A DNA stretch of 64,000 nt from Neolewinella maritima. GTDB taxonomy: Bacteria > Bacteroidota > Bacteroidia > Chitinophagales > Saprospiraceae. Position numbers and translations under genes: made by a program. The notes under the pieces were generated by a model, which ran no database searches, was not told the DNA's origin, and worked only from the letters and a program-made list of their open reading frames with translations. The stretch lies in the NCBI RefSeq assembly GCF_923081025.1, contig NZ_CAKLPZ010000004.1, positions 124,001-188,000 of the forward strand, read 5' to 3'. This document shows positions 42,986 to 52,175 of the stretch, one piece after another. The first letter of the stretch is position 1. Every line of letters starts with the position of its first letter.

Positions 42986-43720
42986 TTAAAGCTCCCGCAC
43001 CCAGATGTTGCGGTAGGCCACCAGATTGCCGTGGTCCTGTAGCTTGATCACGTCATCGCCGTGCGGCAGGTAGTGCGGCAGACCGATGTACTCCGTAGGA
43101 CCCTGAATCTCGAAGTGATTAAGTGCTACCACCCCGTTCACCAGCAGCGTCACGGTAGCCGGGTGCACCATGATACCGTCCTTGCTGAACTTCGGTGCGT
43201 AGTAGATGATGTCGTAACTCTGCCACTCCCCCATGGGGCGCAGGGCGTTCACCAGCGGCGGGGTCTGCTTATAGACCGAGCCGGCCTGTCCGTTGGTGTA
43301 GGTGTCGCTGCCCTCACTTTCCAGTACCTGGATCTCGTAGCGGCCCTGCAGGAAGATGCCACTATTACCCCGGCCCTGTCCTTCCTTATCGGGCTCGTCG
43401 GGCGACTTCCACTCCACGTGCAGTTGCACGTCCCCAAACTTGCGTCGGGTAGAAATATAGCCCGATCCAGGCTTCACTACCAGGGCGTCGCCCTCGCTGG
43501 TCCACTCCACGGCCCCCTGCGTATCGTCATCGACCCACTCGCTGGCGTCGGCACCGGGGCCGAGCAGCACGATCGCATCGCTCGGCGGGTCGCCTACGGT
43601 CTCGCCAGGCTGGACTTTCGGAGGTACCGGCTCGTAGAATTCCGTAGCCTTAGGATCGGTGATCTGTCCGCAGGCTACGGCGGTAGCGAGCAGACCGAAT
43701 AGAAGAAACGTTTTACGCAT
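42986..43720 (-). CDS. DUF1080 (3-keto-disaccharide hydrolase-like) lipoprotein
   Basis: 244 residues from ATG 43720; longer in-frame starts lack a signal peptide. Signal peptide with lipobox LATAVAC (Cys17). The mature part is a concanavalin-like jelly roll of the DUF1080 family: VEWKSPDEPDKEGQGRGNSG, FLQGRYEIQVLES, GEWQSYDIIYYAP and the C-terminal GNLVAYRNIWVREL. Some members hydrolyse 3-keto-sugars; others may only bind glycans. Probably at the cell surface or in the periplasm. Placed 12 bp upstream of the SLC13 transporter, so the pair may release and import a product, which is inference. Confidence 0.9.
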   Translation of the reverse strand: MRKTFLLFGLLATAVACGQITDPKATEFYEPVPPKVQPGETVGDPPSDAIVLLGPGADASEWVDDDTQGAVEWTSEGDALVVKPGSGYISTRRKFGDVQLHVEWKSPDEPDKEGQGRGNSGIFLQGRYEIQVLESEGSDTYTNGQAGSVYKQTPPLVNALRPMGEWQSYDIIYYAPKFSKDGIMVHPATVTLLVNGVVALNHFEIQGPTEYIGLPHYLPHGDDVIKLQDHGNLVAYRNIWVREL

Positions 43721-43763
43721 GATTTGGCAGTATTGTAGCCGACAAGTTACGCTGTCACGCTCA

Positions 43764-44705
43764 CTACGCCGGCGCTTCCTGTCTGCCCGCATAGAGGACC
43801 GCGAAGTGGTACAGGTCCCGCGCCGCCGTACTGTTGGCAAACACCTGCCGGGCTTCCCGTTCATGTTCCACCACATCCCGGTAGCGCGCGCTAAAGTGTC
43901 CGAGCAGGAGTTCCTTTGCACCCGCGTCCACCGCCACCTGGGCGGCCTGTTTGGCGGTGGCGTGGCCCTTCTTTGCGGCTTCCTCGGTCATGTCCTCCAG
44001 GAAAGTGGCTTCGTGGTACAGCAGATCTACGCCGCGCACGTAGTCCGCCAGCTCGGGGAAGTACACGGTATCCGAGCAGTAGGCGTAGCTCCGGGGCGCG
44101 GCCGCGGGTGCGACGAGTTGCGCGTGGGCGATGACCTCCCCGGACGGCAGCCTATGGTCACCCCCCTGCTTGATGGCCGGGATGGCCTGCCAGGGGATGC
44201 CGTGGGCGGTGAGTTGATCCTTGCGGATGTTGGGCTCCCGGTCCCGTTCCCGAATCAGGTAACCATTGGTGGGAATACGGTGGCGGAGGGGAAAGCTGTA
44301 GATGTCCAGCTCACCGCTACTGGTCAGCAGGCTGTAGTCCGTAGCCGTATGCTCCTCGAAGGTGAGTGGGAAGGGCAGTCGCCAGCGATCGAGCTCGAGG
44401 AGCGGGGTGAGTTTGGCCCGCAGGCCGGGCGGACTGATGATGCGCAACGGCATGATGCGGCCTAGTAGAGAAAGGCTGGTGATCAGGCCCGGTAGGCCGA
44501 AGTAATGGTCTCCGTGAAGGTGAGAGATCAGGATCGTATCCGTGCGGCCCAGTCCTACGCCGGCGGCCTGGAGTTGCAGCTGGGTGCCCTCGGCGCAGTC
44601 GATGAGCAGATCCGTGGCCTCGCTGCGCAGCAGTTGGGCCGAGGCATGGCGCTCCGGTGTGGGCACGGCCCCGTTCGAGCCGAGAATGATCACCTCAAAG
44701 CGCAT
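43764..44705 (-). CDS. rnz: Ribonuclease Z
   Basis: 313 residues. Metallo-beta-lactamase-fold endonuclease that trims the 3' end of tRNA precursors lacking CCA. The metal site is SHLHGDHYFGLPGL (His62, His64, Asp66, His67), with further ligands in YCSDTVY, LLYHEATF and LLLGHFSARY. Length fits the short bacterial form. Follows the STAS gene by 12 bp and is probably co-transcribed. The neighbouring tRNA-Pro has no encoded CCA and would be a substrate. A copy of the GC-rich word encodes VAPAAAP at about residue 198, an Ala/Pro-rich insert in a surface position. Confidence 0.95.
   Translation of the reverse strand: MRFEVIILGSNGAVPTPERHASAQLLRSEATDLLIDCAEGTQLQLQAAGVGLGRTDTILISHLHGDHYFGLPGLITSLSLLGRIMPLRIISPPGLRAKLTPLLELDRWRLPFPLTFEEHTATDYSLLTSSGELDIYSFPLRHRIPTNGYLIRERDREPNIRKDQLTAHGIPWQAIPAIKQGGDHRLPSGEVIAHAQLVAPAAAPRSYAYCSDTVYFPELADYVRGVDLLYHEATFLEDMTEEAAKKGHATAKQAAQVAVDAGAKELLLGHFSARYRDVVEHEREARQVFANSTAARDLYHFAVLYAGRQEAPA
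44093..44111 (-). repeat. GC-rich dispersed word, copy 5 (inside RNase Z gene)
   Basis: Reads GCACCCGCGGCCGCGCCCC in the gene direction: one mismatch to the consensus. It encodes APAAAP within rnz. Confidence 0.7.
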
Positions 44706-44717
44706 GGGTAGGTAGGC

Positions 44718-45101
44718 TTACTCGTCGCCGGGCTCGGCCTGCATGTCGCGCTGCAGCTCCTCCATGAAGACGAAGTCTACCGCTTCGCTCTTGGTGGGCA
44801 AGATGGTGAGTACGGTATCTACTTTACTGATCTCCACCAGCCGCTTGACGGCGCTGTGCGTTACACCGGTGACGACGAACGTACCCAGGTTGCTCCACAG
44901 CCGCCGGGCGGTGAGGATGGCACTCAGTCCGGAGCTATCTACGTACTTGACGTTGCTCAGATCGAGGATCAGGTTAGTGATACCCTCATTGGCCAGGATG
45001 ACGAATTCTGATTTCAGCTGTGGAGCGACGGCCGAATTGAGGTTCTCCTCGTCGGGGGTGATGACACTGTACCGCTCTTGTTTGTCTATGCTGAATTTCA
45101 T
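44718..45101 (-). CDS. STAS-domain protein (anti-sigma factor antagonist type)
   Basis: 127 residues, a single STAS domain. The phosphorylatable serine lies in VKYVDSSGLSAIL (Asp55-Ser56-Ser57-Gly58), as in SpoIIAA/RsbV. Such proteins bind a serine kinase/anti-sigma factor when unphosphorylated. No anti-sigma kinase or sigma factor is next to it, so the partner lies elsewhere. The acidic C-terminal tail after residue 110 is not part of the fold. First gene of a likely two-gene unit with rnz. A perfect -7 element lies 29 bases upstream. Confidence 0.88.
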   Translation of the reverse strand: MKFSIDKQERYSVITPDEENLNSAVAPQLKSEFVILANEGITNLILDLSNVKYVDSSGLSAILTARRLWSNLGTFVVTGVTHSAVKRLVEISKVDTVLTILPTKSEAVDFVFMEELQRDMQAEPGDE

Positions 45102-45129
45102 CTAGGGGTGCTTTGATCGTTGTAGCCGG

Positions 45130-45137
45130 CAAATGTA
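45130..45137 (-). promoter_or_regulatory. -7 element TACATTTG of the STAS-rnz unit
   Basis: Exact TAnnTTTG match on the minus strand, placing the transcription start about 20 bases before the ATG at 45101. A clear TTG -33 box was not found. Confidence 0.5.
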
Positions 45138-45175
45138 GCAAAAAGGACAGTAGGAAAGCCGTCAGCTACCGCTCC

Positions 45176-46261
45176 TTACTGCCTAACCCGCAGGAAGAAG
45201 ACACTTACCATCAGCAGGACCAGCATCAGCAGAGCCACCACCCCGAGCCCTACCCGCAAGCCCGCCACGCCGGGAAAAAACGCCATGCCCTGCGGCAGCA
45301 GCGCATTCTGGTAGTCTGAGATAAACCCGATGATGGGCGGACCGAACAGAAAGGCCGAGTAGCCGATCGTACTGACGGATGAAATGCCCACCCCCGGCCG
45401 CAAACCCGGCACCTTGCTCGCCTCGCTAAATACCACTGGAATAATGTTAGACAGGCCCAAACCCACCAGCGCAAAACCGGCAATCGCCAGCCAGGGAATA
45501 GGAAACAGAATCGCCGTCGTAATCCCCACGAAGGCCATAAACGCCCCCACCCGCACCACCTTGATCGAGCCAAAGCGCAGCCGGATCGCGTCGCCCAGAC
45601 TACGCCCCACCAGCATCCCCCCACTGAGCGCGGCCTGCCCGATTGGGGCCAGGGCTTCCGCACTACCGGTCACTCGCGTCATGTAGATGGGTGACCAGTC
45701 CGCCACGCCCCCCTCTCCGATCATCGTGCACAGTGAGGCGATACCCAGCAGGATGATGGCGGTTCCGAACTTACTTACCGACCCAGCGGTCTGCTCGGCG
45801 GCATCCGGCTCGTCCTGCAGCAGGTCGCGCCAGGCATACACCGCCACGCACAGCGTAATCGCGGCCACTACCAGCAGGTGCCGGTCTACGTCAAAGCCCA
45901 GCTGGATGAAGCCCGCGGCCGCCCCGGCCCCCAGAAACATACCCCCGCTAAAGAAGGCGTGGAAGGAGGATGTGATGGGTGTACCCCAGAGCCGCTCCAC
46001 ATCTACCGCCTGAGCGTTCATCCCCACGTCCATCACACCGGTCGATACCCCCACCAAAGGCATGATGAACAGCAGTACCCAGTAGCCGGGCATCAGGGCG
46101 ATCAACGGAGCGGTAAGGATAAAGCCCAGGGAGGACAGCACCGTCAGTCGCCGGCTCCCGAAGCGTACGATCAAAAAGCCGGCCAGTGGCATAGCCAGCA
46201 GGGCACCTACGGCCAGACAGGTGAGGGCGAAGCCGGTCTGGCCATTGTCCATGCCGTACAC
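45176..46261 (-). CDS. MFS transporter, start codon unresolved
   Basis: 361 residues from the GTG at 46261, about eleven membrane helices. Resembles the MFS group of small-molecule or sugar permeases seen beside glycan genes; the substrate is unknown. The frame stays open upstream to about 46400 and encodes what looks like the missing first helix (ALLFAVNGFIYANWTSRL), which this class needs, yet the extension has no ATG, GTG or TTG. Possible rare starts are ATC at 46372 or ATT at 46387, whose first base is the last base of the preceding gene's stop. A sequence error or a start lost by mutation would also fit. Last gene after the FG-GAP lipoprotein operon. Confidence 0.8.
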   Translation of the reverse strand: MYGMDNGQTGFALTCLAVGALLAMPLAGFLIVRFGSRRLTVLSSLGFILTAPLIALMPGYWVLLFIMPLVGVSTGVMDVGMNAQAVDVERLWGTPITSSFHAFFSGGMFLGAGAAAGFIQLGFDVDRHLLVVAAITLCVAVYAWRDLLQDEPDAAEQTAGSVSKFGTAIILLGIASLCTMIGEGGVADWSPIYMTRVTGSAEALAPIGQAALSGGMLVGRSLGDAIRLRFGSIKVVRVGAFMAFVGITTAILFPIPWLAIAGFALVGLGLSNIIPVVFSEASKVPGLRPGVGISSVSTIGYSAFLFGPPIIGFISDYQNALLPQGMAFFPGVAGLRVGLGVVALLMLVLLMVSVFFLRVRQ

Positions 46262-46386
46262 CTCCTGCAGGCGCGGCAGCCGACTGGTCCAGTTGGCGTA
46301 AATAAATCCGTTGACGGCGAAGAGCAGCGCTACGGCGGTCCGGCTACGAAAGAGGTGGGCGGGGCGTTCGATGCGGCAAAAGTAAA

Positions 46387-48861
46387 TTAAAACGACACCC
46401 CCACAAGCTCCCCCGTATGCAGTAGCACGGAATACTTGCGTGTATCGATTCGCTCGATGCGCAGCACCTCCGCCCGGTTGCGCTCCGCCCCCAGATCAAT
46501 GAATTGTACCGCACCATCGGGATGAAGCAGTTGCAGCGCCGCCGCGTCCTGCCGCCCGATACGTGGCAGTACGTCCAGCTTGTTTCCGCCCAGTAGGAGT
46601 CCCATCGGAGTAGGCTCCACCACGTTCAGGGTGGTCGACTGCGCGGCGGTGGGGAGGTCTTGAAGCTCCACTTCACCGTCTGCTCCTACCCGCAACTGCC
46701 AGTGCGCCAACGTCACCGCCCGCTGCGGCTCATCGCGCAGGTCCGGGAAGTTCTCTCCGAACGAGCGCCGGCTGAAGGCCCCGTAGCTCAGGTTGTTGCG
46801 CCGCCAGGAGGGGAATTGCCGGGTCAGATCATCCTTGTCGGCTAGACTGTACTCCCGCCCGCCCCGCACATAAGTGATCAGAGGATCGATACGACCGTTA
46901 TCGTCTACATCCTCGCGGTACCGGCGCAGCGGTGCATCCGGGCTGGGCTGACCCAGCGTACTGTTCAGCCCCCAATTGCCTAGCACGAAATTGCGCGGTC
47001 CGCTGCGGCTGATAGACTGCCACCAGCCCGTGCTGTTCGCGATCTCCTGCGTGCTCCACACCCCATCCGCTCCGAGTTGACGCACGGTGACCGGCCGCCA
47101 TAGTCCGGTTTCTAACACCAGACTATCGGATAAATACACCAGTGGCGTTTCGTCTTCCGCACCCGCATAGGGCAGTAGGGGCTGTCGGTCGAACGAGTCG
47201 CCGCGGTCGTCGGCTAGCTCGATCGTGTCCAGCACCTCCACTCGGTAGCTCACCTCGTCCCTCACTACCTCACCCCTACCTACACTCCCCAGCGCACCGC
47301 GTTCCGACTGCGACATGAATCCCCGCTGCGGCAGACCGACCATTACACCCGCTACGGCAGCAGTCGGCAGACTATCCACTACCCCACTCCCGTCGATCGT
47401 ACGGTTCTCGTACAGCTGGGCGGGAGCATTGACGTTGTTGACTACCAGGTCCATGTCTCCATCCCGGTCGAAATCGGCCACCGCCGCACCGGTCGAACTA
47501 CCTACCGCACCCAGTCCCCAATCTGCTTCGGCGTAGGTAAGGGGCGCTTTTTCTACAAACATCTGATTCGCCACATACCCCGTCGGCATCTCGCTGATCA
47601 CAGCCAGGTTGCTACTTTCCCGGGCCAGGGAGGAGCTGACGAATTTCAGGTAGTCCAGGTCGTTTGGGCGGCGCTCGATGCCGTTGGCAACGAAGACTTC
47701 CTGCCGCCCATCCAGATCGAAATCCTCTAATAGTACCGACCAGCTCCAGTCCGTAGCCGCCAGGCCAGCTAGCTCGGCGATATCGGAGAAGTGGCCGCCG
47801 CCGCGGTTCCACTGCACGTTGTTGCGCGGTAGCTGGTCGTAGTAGCCGGCCCGGCGCTTGATGCGGTATACATTGTAAGCGTCCGCGCTGGCCGTCGATT
47901 TGAGCACCTGCTCGTCGCCCGGTCGCATGTCCAGGGTCACCAGGTCCGGACGACCATCTCTATCCAGATCACCTACGTCGCTACCCATACTGAAGTTGGA
48001 GGTATGCCCCGTGCGCTCCCGGATGCTCTCCTTAAACCCCTCCCCTTCCAGGTTCAGGTACAGGTAGTCGTTCTCGGAAAAGTCGTTGCAGACGTAGATA
48101 TCCGGGTACCCGTTCCCATCGAAGTCCGCCACGGCGGCACTTAGCCCGTAGCCGATCTTCGAACTGTAGAGTCCCATAGCAGCGGTGACATCTACGAAGG
48201 TGCCCCCGTCATTGCACAGCAGTTTATCACCGGCCAAGTCGTCGGTGACCTCCCGCGAGCGGGCTTCTCCGTAGCTGGCGTCGTTGTGCACCGAATGCCG
48301 CAGCAGATACATGTCCTGGTCACCGTCCAGGTCGTAGTCAAACCAGTAGGCCTGCGTGTTGAAGCCCGTGAACGCCAGACCGTAGTCCGCCGCTTGTTCC
48401 AGAAAGGTGCCGTCGGGCTGCTGCACGAACAATTCGTTGCGCCCCGTCAGCTGCTTGTAGCCACCTACGTTGCAGACGTAGATGTCCGGCAGCCCATCGC
48501 CACTCACGTCCTCCACGCTCACGCCCGTGGACCAGTTCATCGCACCGGCGACCCCGTCCAGTTCGGTGGCGTCGCGGAAGTGCCAGTCTCCCTCGTTGAT
48601 GTAATACTTGTTCGGCCCCTGATTATTGGTGAAGTAGAGGTCGGGCAGTCCGTCGCCGCTGATGTCCGTAGCGGCTACTCCTCCACCATTGTAGTAGTAC
48701 AAGTACTCGATGATGTTAAAGTCCTCAGTAGGAAGGAGTTGATTTACGCTATTTACACCAGTATCTAGCCGTTCTGCAAAGCGCGGCGCGTCTTCGGGGG
48801 CGGGGCCGCAGGTGCACAGTAGGAGCACGGGCAGGGCGCATATGGCTAGCGTCCACCTCAT
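46387..48861 (-). CDS. FG-GAP/VCBS-repeat lipoprotein 1 (824 aa)
   Basis: Signal peptide with the CTCGPAP stretch at residues 16-22 ([11 protein letters not shown]), so probably an outer-membrane lipoprotein. The body is built of FG-GAP/VCBS repeats with calcium-loop motifs such as ATDISGDGLPDLYF, VEDVSGDGLPDIYV, DYDLDGDQDMYLL, VADFDGNGYPDIYV, DLDRDGRPDLVTL and VADFDRDGDMDLVV. These usually form a beta propeller that binds calcium. The ASPIC/UnbV module that follows the propeller in the two sister proteins is only a remnant here (PQRGFMSQSERGALGSV). It overlaps the next upstream gene by 4 bases, last of the four-gene operon. Function unknown; probably surface binding. Confidence 0.87.
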   Translation of the reverse strand: MRWTLAICALPVLLLCTCGPAPEDAPRFAERLDTGVNSVNQLLPTEDFNIIEYLYYYNGGGVAATDISGDGLPDLYFTNNQGPNKYYINEGDWHFRDATELDGVAGAMNWSTGVSVEDVSGDGLPDIYVCNVGGYKQLTGRNELFVQQPDGTFLEQAADYGLAFTGFNTQAYWFDYDLDGDQDMYLLRHSVHNDASYGEARSREVTDDLAGDKLLCNDGGTFVDVTAAMGLYSSKIGYGLSAAVADFDGNGYPDIYVCNDFSENDYLYLNLEGEGFKESIRERTGHTSNFSMGSDVGDLDRDGRPDLVTLDMRPGDEQVLKSTASADAYNVYRIKRRAGYYDQLPRNNVQWNRGGGHFSDIAELAGLAATDWSWSVLLEDFDLDGRQEVFVANGIERRPNDLDYLKFVSSSLARESSNLAVISEMPTGYVANQMFVEKAPLTYAEADWGLGAVGSSTGAAVADFDRDGDMDLVVNNVNAPAQLYENRTIDGSGVVDSLPTAAVAGVMVGLPQRGFMSQSERGALGSVGRGEVVRDEVSYRVEVLDTIELADDRGDSFDRQPLLPYAGAEDETPLVYLSDSLVLETGLWRPVTVRQLGADGVWSTQEIANSTGWWQSISRSGPRNFVLGNWGLNSTLGQPSPDAPLRRYREDVDDNGRIDPLITYVRGGREYSLADKDDLTRQFPSWRRNNLSYGAFSRRSFGENFPDLRDEPQRAVTLAHWQLRVGADGEVELQDLPTAAQSTTLNVVEPTPMGLLLGGNKLDVLPRIGRQDAAALQLLHPDGAVQFIDLGAERNRAEVLRIERIDTRKYSVLLHTGELVGVSF
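48797..48815 (-). repeat. GC-rich dispersed word, copy 6 (in lipobox codons)
   Basis: GCACCTGCGGCCCCGCCCC in the gene direction, identical to copy 1 and encoding the same CTCGPAP stretch in an unrelated protein. Confidence 0.8.
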
Positions 48862-51800
48862 TCCAGTACGACGGGGCTAGCGTTGTTGCGCGCAAAGAGG
48901 TAGCGGTGGGGGCCTAGTTGGGTGATGGCGCGTACCTCGCCGGGTATGTTGATGCCGCTCGCGGCGGCCGCCTGGCTGGTGAAGTTGGCCGCACCATCAT
49001 TTAGTAACAATAGGCCGCGGCCGGCGTCGTAGCGGCCGATCTCCGGTTTGGCGTAGTAGAAGTTGCCGCCCAGCAGAAGGTCTGTGTCGCCGTCGCCGTC
49101 TACATCATCGGCCAGGATGGCGTGGACGGGGGTTTCTTGAGCAGCTGCGGGTAGGTAGTGCACGTCCCAGCCACCACCTGCAATTTGGAGCAAGGCTAAG
49201 GACCGAAACTCCGTAGCGGCGTAGCGCAATCCCCGGTCCAGTGCCTCGGCCCCGAATACATCCTGCATAGTCTGGCTGCCGAAGTCGCTGTACTTGAGGT
49301 AGCGCTTGCGTAGTCCGGGCATCTGCTTGACTAGATCATGCAGCAGCGGCATGGGGTATTCCTGTCCGTCCTCGAAGGTGGCGGTGACCTGCTCGGCCGA
49401 GCCGTTGCCGTCGAAGTCGTTGACGTACAGCACGACCGGATCGTCCGCGCTGGCGCGAAAGCGGCTGTTGAGTCCGTGGTTGCCGAGGATCAGGTCATCC
49501 AGTCCATCACCGTTCAGGTCAGCCACTTCCAGGGCGGTGTACCAGCCGGTGAGGGCGGCGATGTCGTCCGGAAAGGGGACGGGTGTGATCCGCTCGGCTT
49601 CGATAGCGTACGCCTGCGGCGGCATGTACTCGCCCACCACCACGAGTTCTTTCTGCCCGTTGCCGTCCACATCGGCCCAGCGGGCGGCGGTGACCATACC
49701 GAGCTCCGGCAGGGTACGTTCGCTGAAGTTGCCCCGGCCGTCGTTAATTAGCAGGTAGCTATCGGCGGGGGCCCCGTAGAGACCGGGCCGTAGCCGCGCG
49801 CCGACGAACAGATCCACATCACCATCACCGTCCACGTCGTGAGGAGCCACGGTACTGCCGGCTACCGGCTGCTTGCGGGTGGGTAAGATCTGTTCGCTCT
49901 TTGTCCAGCGCCCCCTGCCCTGGTTCAGGTACAGCCGGTCGAAGAGTGCCGTAGAGGCCGCTCCGTACTCACTACTGCCGCTGACTACATAGAGGTCCTG
50001 ATCGCCGTCCCCGTCCGCATCGAAGCAGGCACAGGCTACGTCTTCGCTCGTGCGGTCCGCAGCGAATAGCTCCTCCGCCTGCTGTCGGTACCCGCTGCCG
50101 CTGGCGACGTATAGCATACCGCCCTGATTACGTGCACCGCCGATGTAAAAATCTTGCTGCCCGTCGCCGGTGAAGTCAGCCGCACATAGGGCCGGGCCGT
50201 CCGCACTCAGCATGTGGTAGATCAGGGGGTCGCGGTCAAAGTCGCTGTAGCGGTTCTCCTGGTGCACAAAATCGATACCCAACTGTGGGGCATCCAGTTG
50301 CTGTAGGGCAGCTGTCGGCGCATCGAGGTCACCCTGCCCGGTTTCCACAGCGATCGTCTGGTCTTCGGCTACGGTGATAAGCTGGTCCACGGCCGGACTA
50401 ATAATGGCCGAACTGCGCCCGTCTGGCCACTCGAGTTCGATGCGGTCGATGGCATCGATCTGGCCGAGGCCGAAGTGCAGGCGGTACTGCATGCTAGACT
50501 CGAAGCCACGCATCGGCATGTACTCCAGGTAAAATTTCTGATCACCGGCGATGACCGTAGCCTTCGTGCCTACGCCCAAGGTGTTGCCCCCCTGCCCGCG
50601 AAATTCCAGTTGCAGCCAGTGGTTGTCATCGTCGGTATGGTTGCGGTACACGAGGGCCGCGGCGCTGGTGTTGTTGATCACCAGGTCCAGGTCGCCGTCA
50701 TTATCCAGGTCGCCATACGCCGAGCCATTGGTGAAGCCGCTCAGGTTGAGCCCCCATTCCTTGCCGACCCGGTTGAAGCGGAAGTTGTCCGCCGGCCCCT
50801 GATTCTGAAAGGCGATGTTCGGCACCGGATTAGAGGGAATAGCATCGACCAGTACCTGATAATCCACGCTCCCACTAGCGGTCACCCTGCGCTTGAATTC
50901 ATCGTCGGCGATGTAGTCCAGAAAATCGCGGTTGGTGAGGTCCTGGTAGATGCCGTTGGCTACGTAGAGGTCCTTATAGCCATCGTTGTCCATATCGAAG
51001 ATGAGTGCCCCCCAGCTCCAGTCGGTGGCTTCTACTCCGCTCAGCCGGCCGATCTCGGTAAAGGTGCCATCCCCGTTGTTGCGCTGCAGCACGTTGCGGG
51101 TGAACTGGTGGTAGTAGTCGTTCTTGAGGTTGAGCTGGTAGCGGTTCCAGTTCTCGAAGGTGGTGGCCTCCTTCAGCCGTTGATTGGAGCTCGGCAGCAT
51201 CTCGGTGACGAAGAGCTCGGAGTAGCCGTCGTTGTCGATGTCCGCCAGATCGGCCCCCATACTGGCTGCGCTGATGGACTGCATAGCTTCGGTGAGCGTC
51301 TCCCGGAATGTACCGTCGCGGTTATTCATGTACAGGTAGTCGCGCTCGAAAAAGTCGTTGCTGACGAAGATATCCGGCCAGCCGTCGCGGTCCACATCGC
51401 CCACGGTCACCCCCAGTCCGAAGCCGATGATGGATCCGTAGATGCCGGCCTGCTCACTTACGTCATGGTACGTGCCCCCACGGTTCTCATACAGCCGATC
51501 CCCCCCCACCGAGTCCCGCTTGGGCCGCTCGTTCTTCTCCAGGTTGAAGGAGCCGATAGCCTGATAGCTATTATTAAGCAGGTAGAAGTCGAGGTCACCG
51601 TCGCGGTCGTAGTCGAAGAAGACACCGTGGGTGCTTAGGCCCTCATTGGCCAGACCGTAGTCCGCCGCGGCTTCGGTAAAGGTGCCGTCCTGCTGATTGA
51701 TGTACAGCTCGTTGCGGCGGTTGTCGCCCGCGATATCGCCGGAATTGCAGACGTAGATATCGAGCCAGCCGTCGGCATTCACGTCGGCCATGGTCACGCC

Positions 51801-52172
51801 GGTACTCCAGGCCGCGGCACCGGCTACGCCGGCCTGGTCGGTCACGTCCTCGAAGCGCATGTCCCCGCGGTTCAGGAACAGCCGGTTGGCTACCCGATTG
51901 CCACTGAGGTAGATATCGGTGAGTCCGTCATTATTGATGTCCCCCAGTGCTACCCCGCCGCCGTTGTAGAAATTTCGGTAGGTATAGATATTGAAGTCTT
52001 CGTCGAAGTCGAGCGTGTTAGCAAACGCTACGCCGCTGACTTGTGGGGCTAAAGCTTCAAAGCGGGTTTGTCCGTCCCAGGGGGGTGCATTGTTTTCTAT
52101 CGTGGAACCTCCGCAGCCCGTCAACAGCACTAGCACCAGCGTCCCCGCCCAGAAAGAAATGAGGGTTTGCAT
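48858..52172 (-). CDS. FG-GAP/VCBS-repeat lipoprotein 2 with ASPIC/UnbV domain (1104 aa)
   Basis: Lipobox VLLTGCGG (Cys20). Two sets of FG-GAP/VCBS repeats (about 70-490 and 660-940) with loops such as GDINNDGLTDIYL, DYDRDGDLDFYLL, GDVDRDGWPDIFV, DFTGDGQQDFYIG and DVDGDGDVDLFVG surround an ASPIC/UnbV module (about 520-600, YMPMRGFESSMQYRLHFGLG). The same architecture is seen in CRTAC1-like bacterial proteins. It starts with TYRNFYNGGGVALGDINNDG, almost as in its sister at 52769. Spaced 3 bp from the small lipoprotein gene upstream and overlapping the gene downstream. Probably an exported calcium-binding propeller; ligand unknown. Confidence 0.9.
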   Translation of the reverse strand: MQTLISFWAGTLVLVLLTGCGGSTIENNAPPWDGQTRFEALAPQVSGVAFANTLDFDEDFNIYTYRNFYNGGGVALGDINNDGLTDIYLSGNRVANRLFLNRGDMRFEDVTDQAGVAGAAAWSTGVTMADVNADGWLDIYVCNSGDIAGDNRRNELYINQQDGTFTEAAADYGLANEGLSTHGVFFDYDRDGDLDFYLLNNSYQAIGSFNLEKNERPKRDSVGGDRLYENRGGTYHDVSEQAGIYGSIIGFGLGVTVGDVDRDGWPDIFVSNDFFERDYLYMNNRDGTFRETLTEAMQSISAASMGADLADIDNDGYSELFVTEMLPSSNQRLKEATTFENWNRYQLNLKNDYYHQFTRNVLQRNNGDGTFTEIGRLSGVEATDWSWGALIFDMDNDGYKDLYVANGIYQDLTNRDFLDYIADDEFKRRVTASGSVDYQVLVDAIPSNPVPNIAFQNQGPADNFRFNRVGKEWGLNLSGFTNGSAYGDLDNDGDLDLVINNTSAAALVYRNHTDDDNHWLQLEFRGQGGNTLGVGTKATVIAGDQKFYLEYMPMRGFESSMQYRLHFGLGQIDAIDRIELEWPDGRSSAIISPAVDQLITVAEDQTIAVETGQGDLDAPTAALQQLDAPQLGIDFVHQENRYSDFDRDPLIYHMLSADGPALCAADFTGDGQQDFYIGGARNQGGMLYVASGSGYRQQAEELFAADRTSEDVACACFDADGDGDQDLYVVSGSSEYGAASTALFDRLYLNQGRGRWTKSEQILPTRKQPVAGSTVAPHDVDGDGDVDLFVGARLRPGLYGAPADSYLLINDGRGNFSERTLPELGMVTAARWADVDGNGQKELVVVGEYMPPQAYAIEAERITPVPFPDDIAALTGWYTALEVADLNGDGLDDLILGNHGLNSRFRASADDPVVLYVNDFDGNGSAEQVTATFEDGQEYPMPLLHDLVKQMPGLRKRYLKYSDFGSQTMQDVFGAEALDRGLRYAATEFRSLALLQIAGGGWDVHYLPAAAQETPVHAILADDVDGDGDTDLLLGGNFYYAKPEIGRYDAGRGLLLLNDGAANFTSQAAAASGINIPGEVRAITQLGPHRYLFARNNASPVVLE

Positions 52173-52175
52173 AGG

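Noticed and set aside
50475..51638. A 387-codon plus-strand frame opposite FG-GAP lipoprotein 2
   Set aside because: Val/Ile/His-rich shadow of the Asp-rich calcium loops; no recognisable domain.
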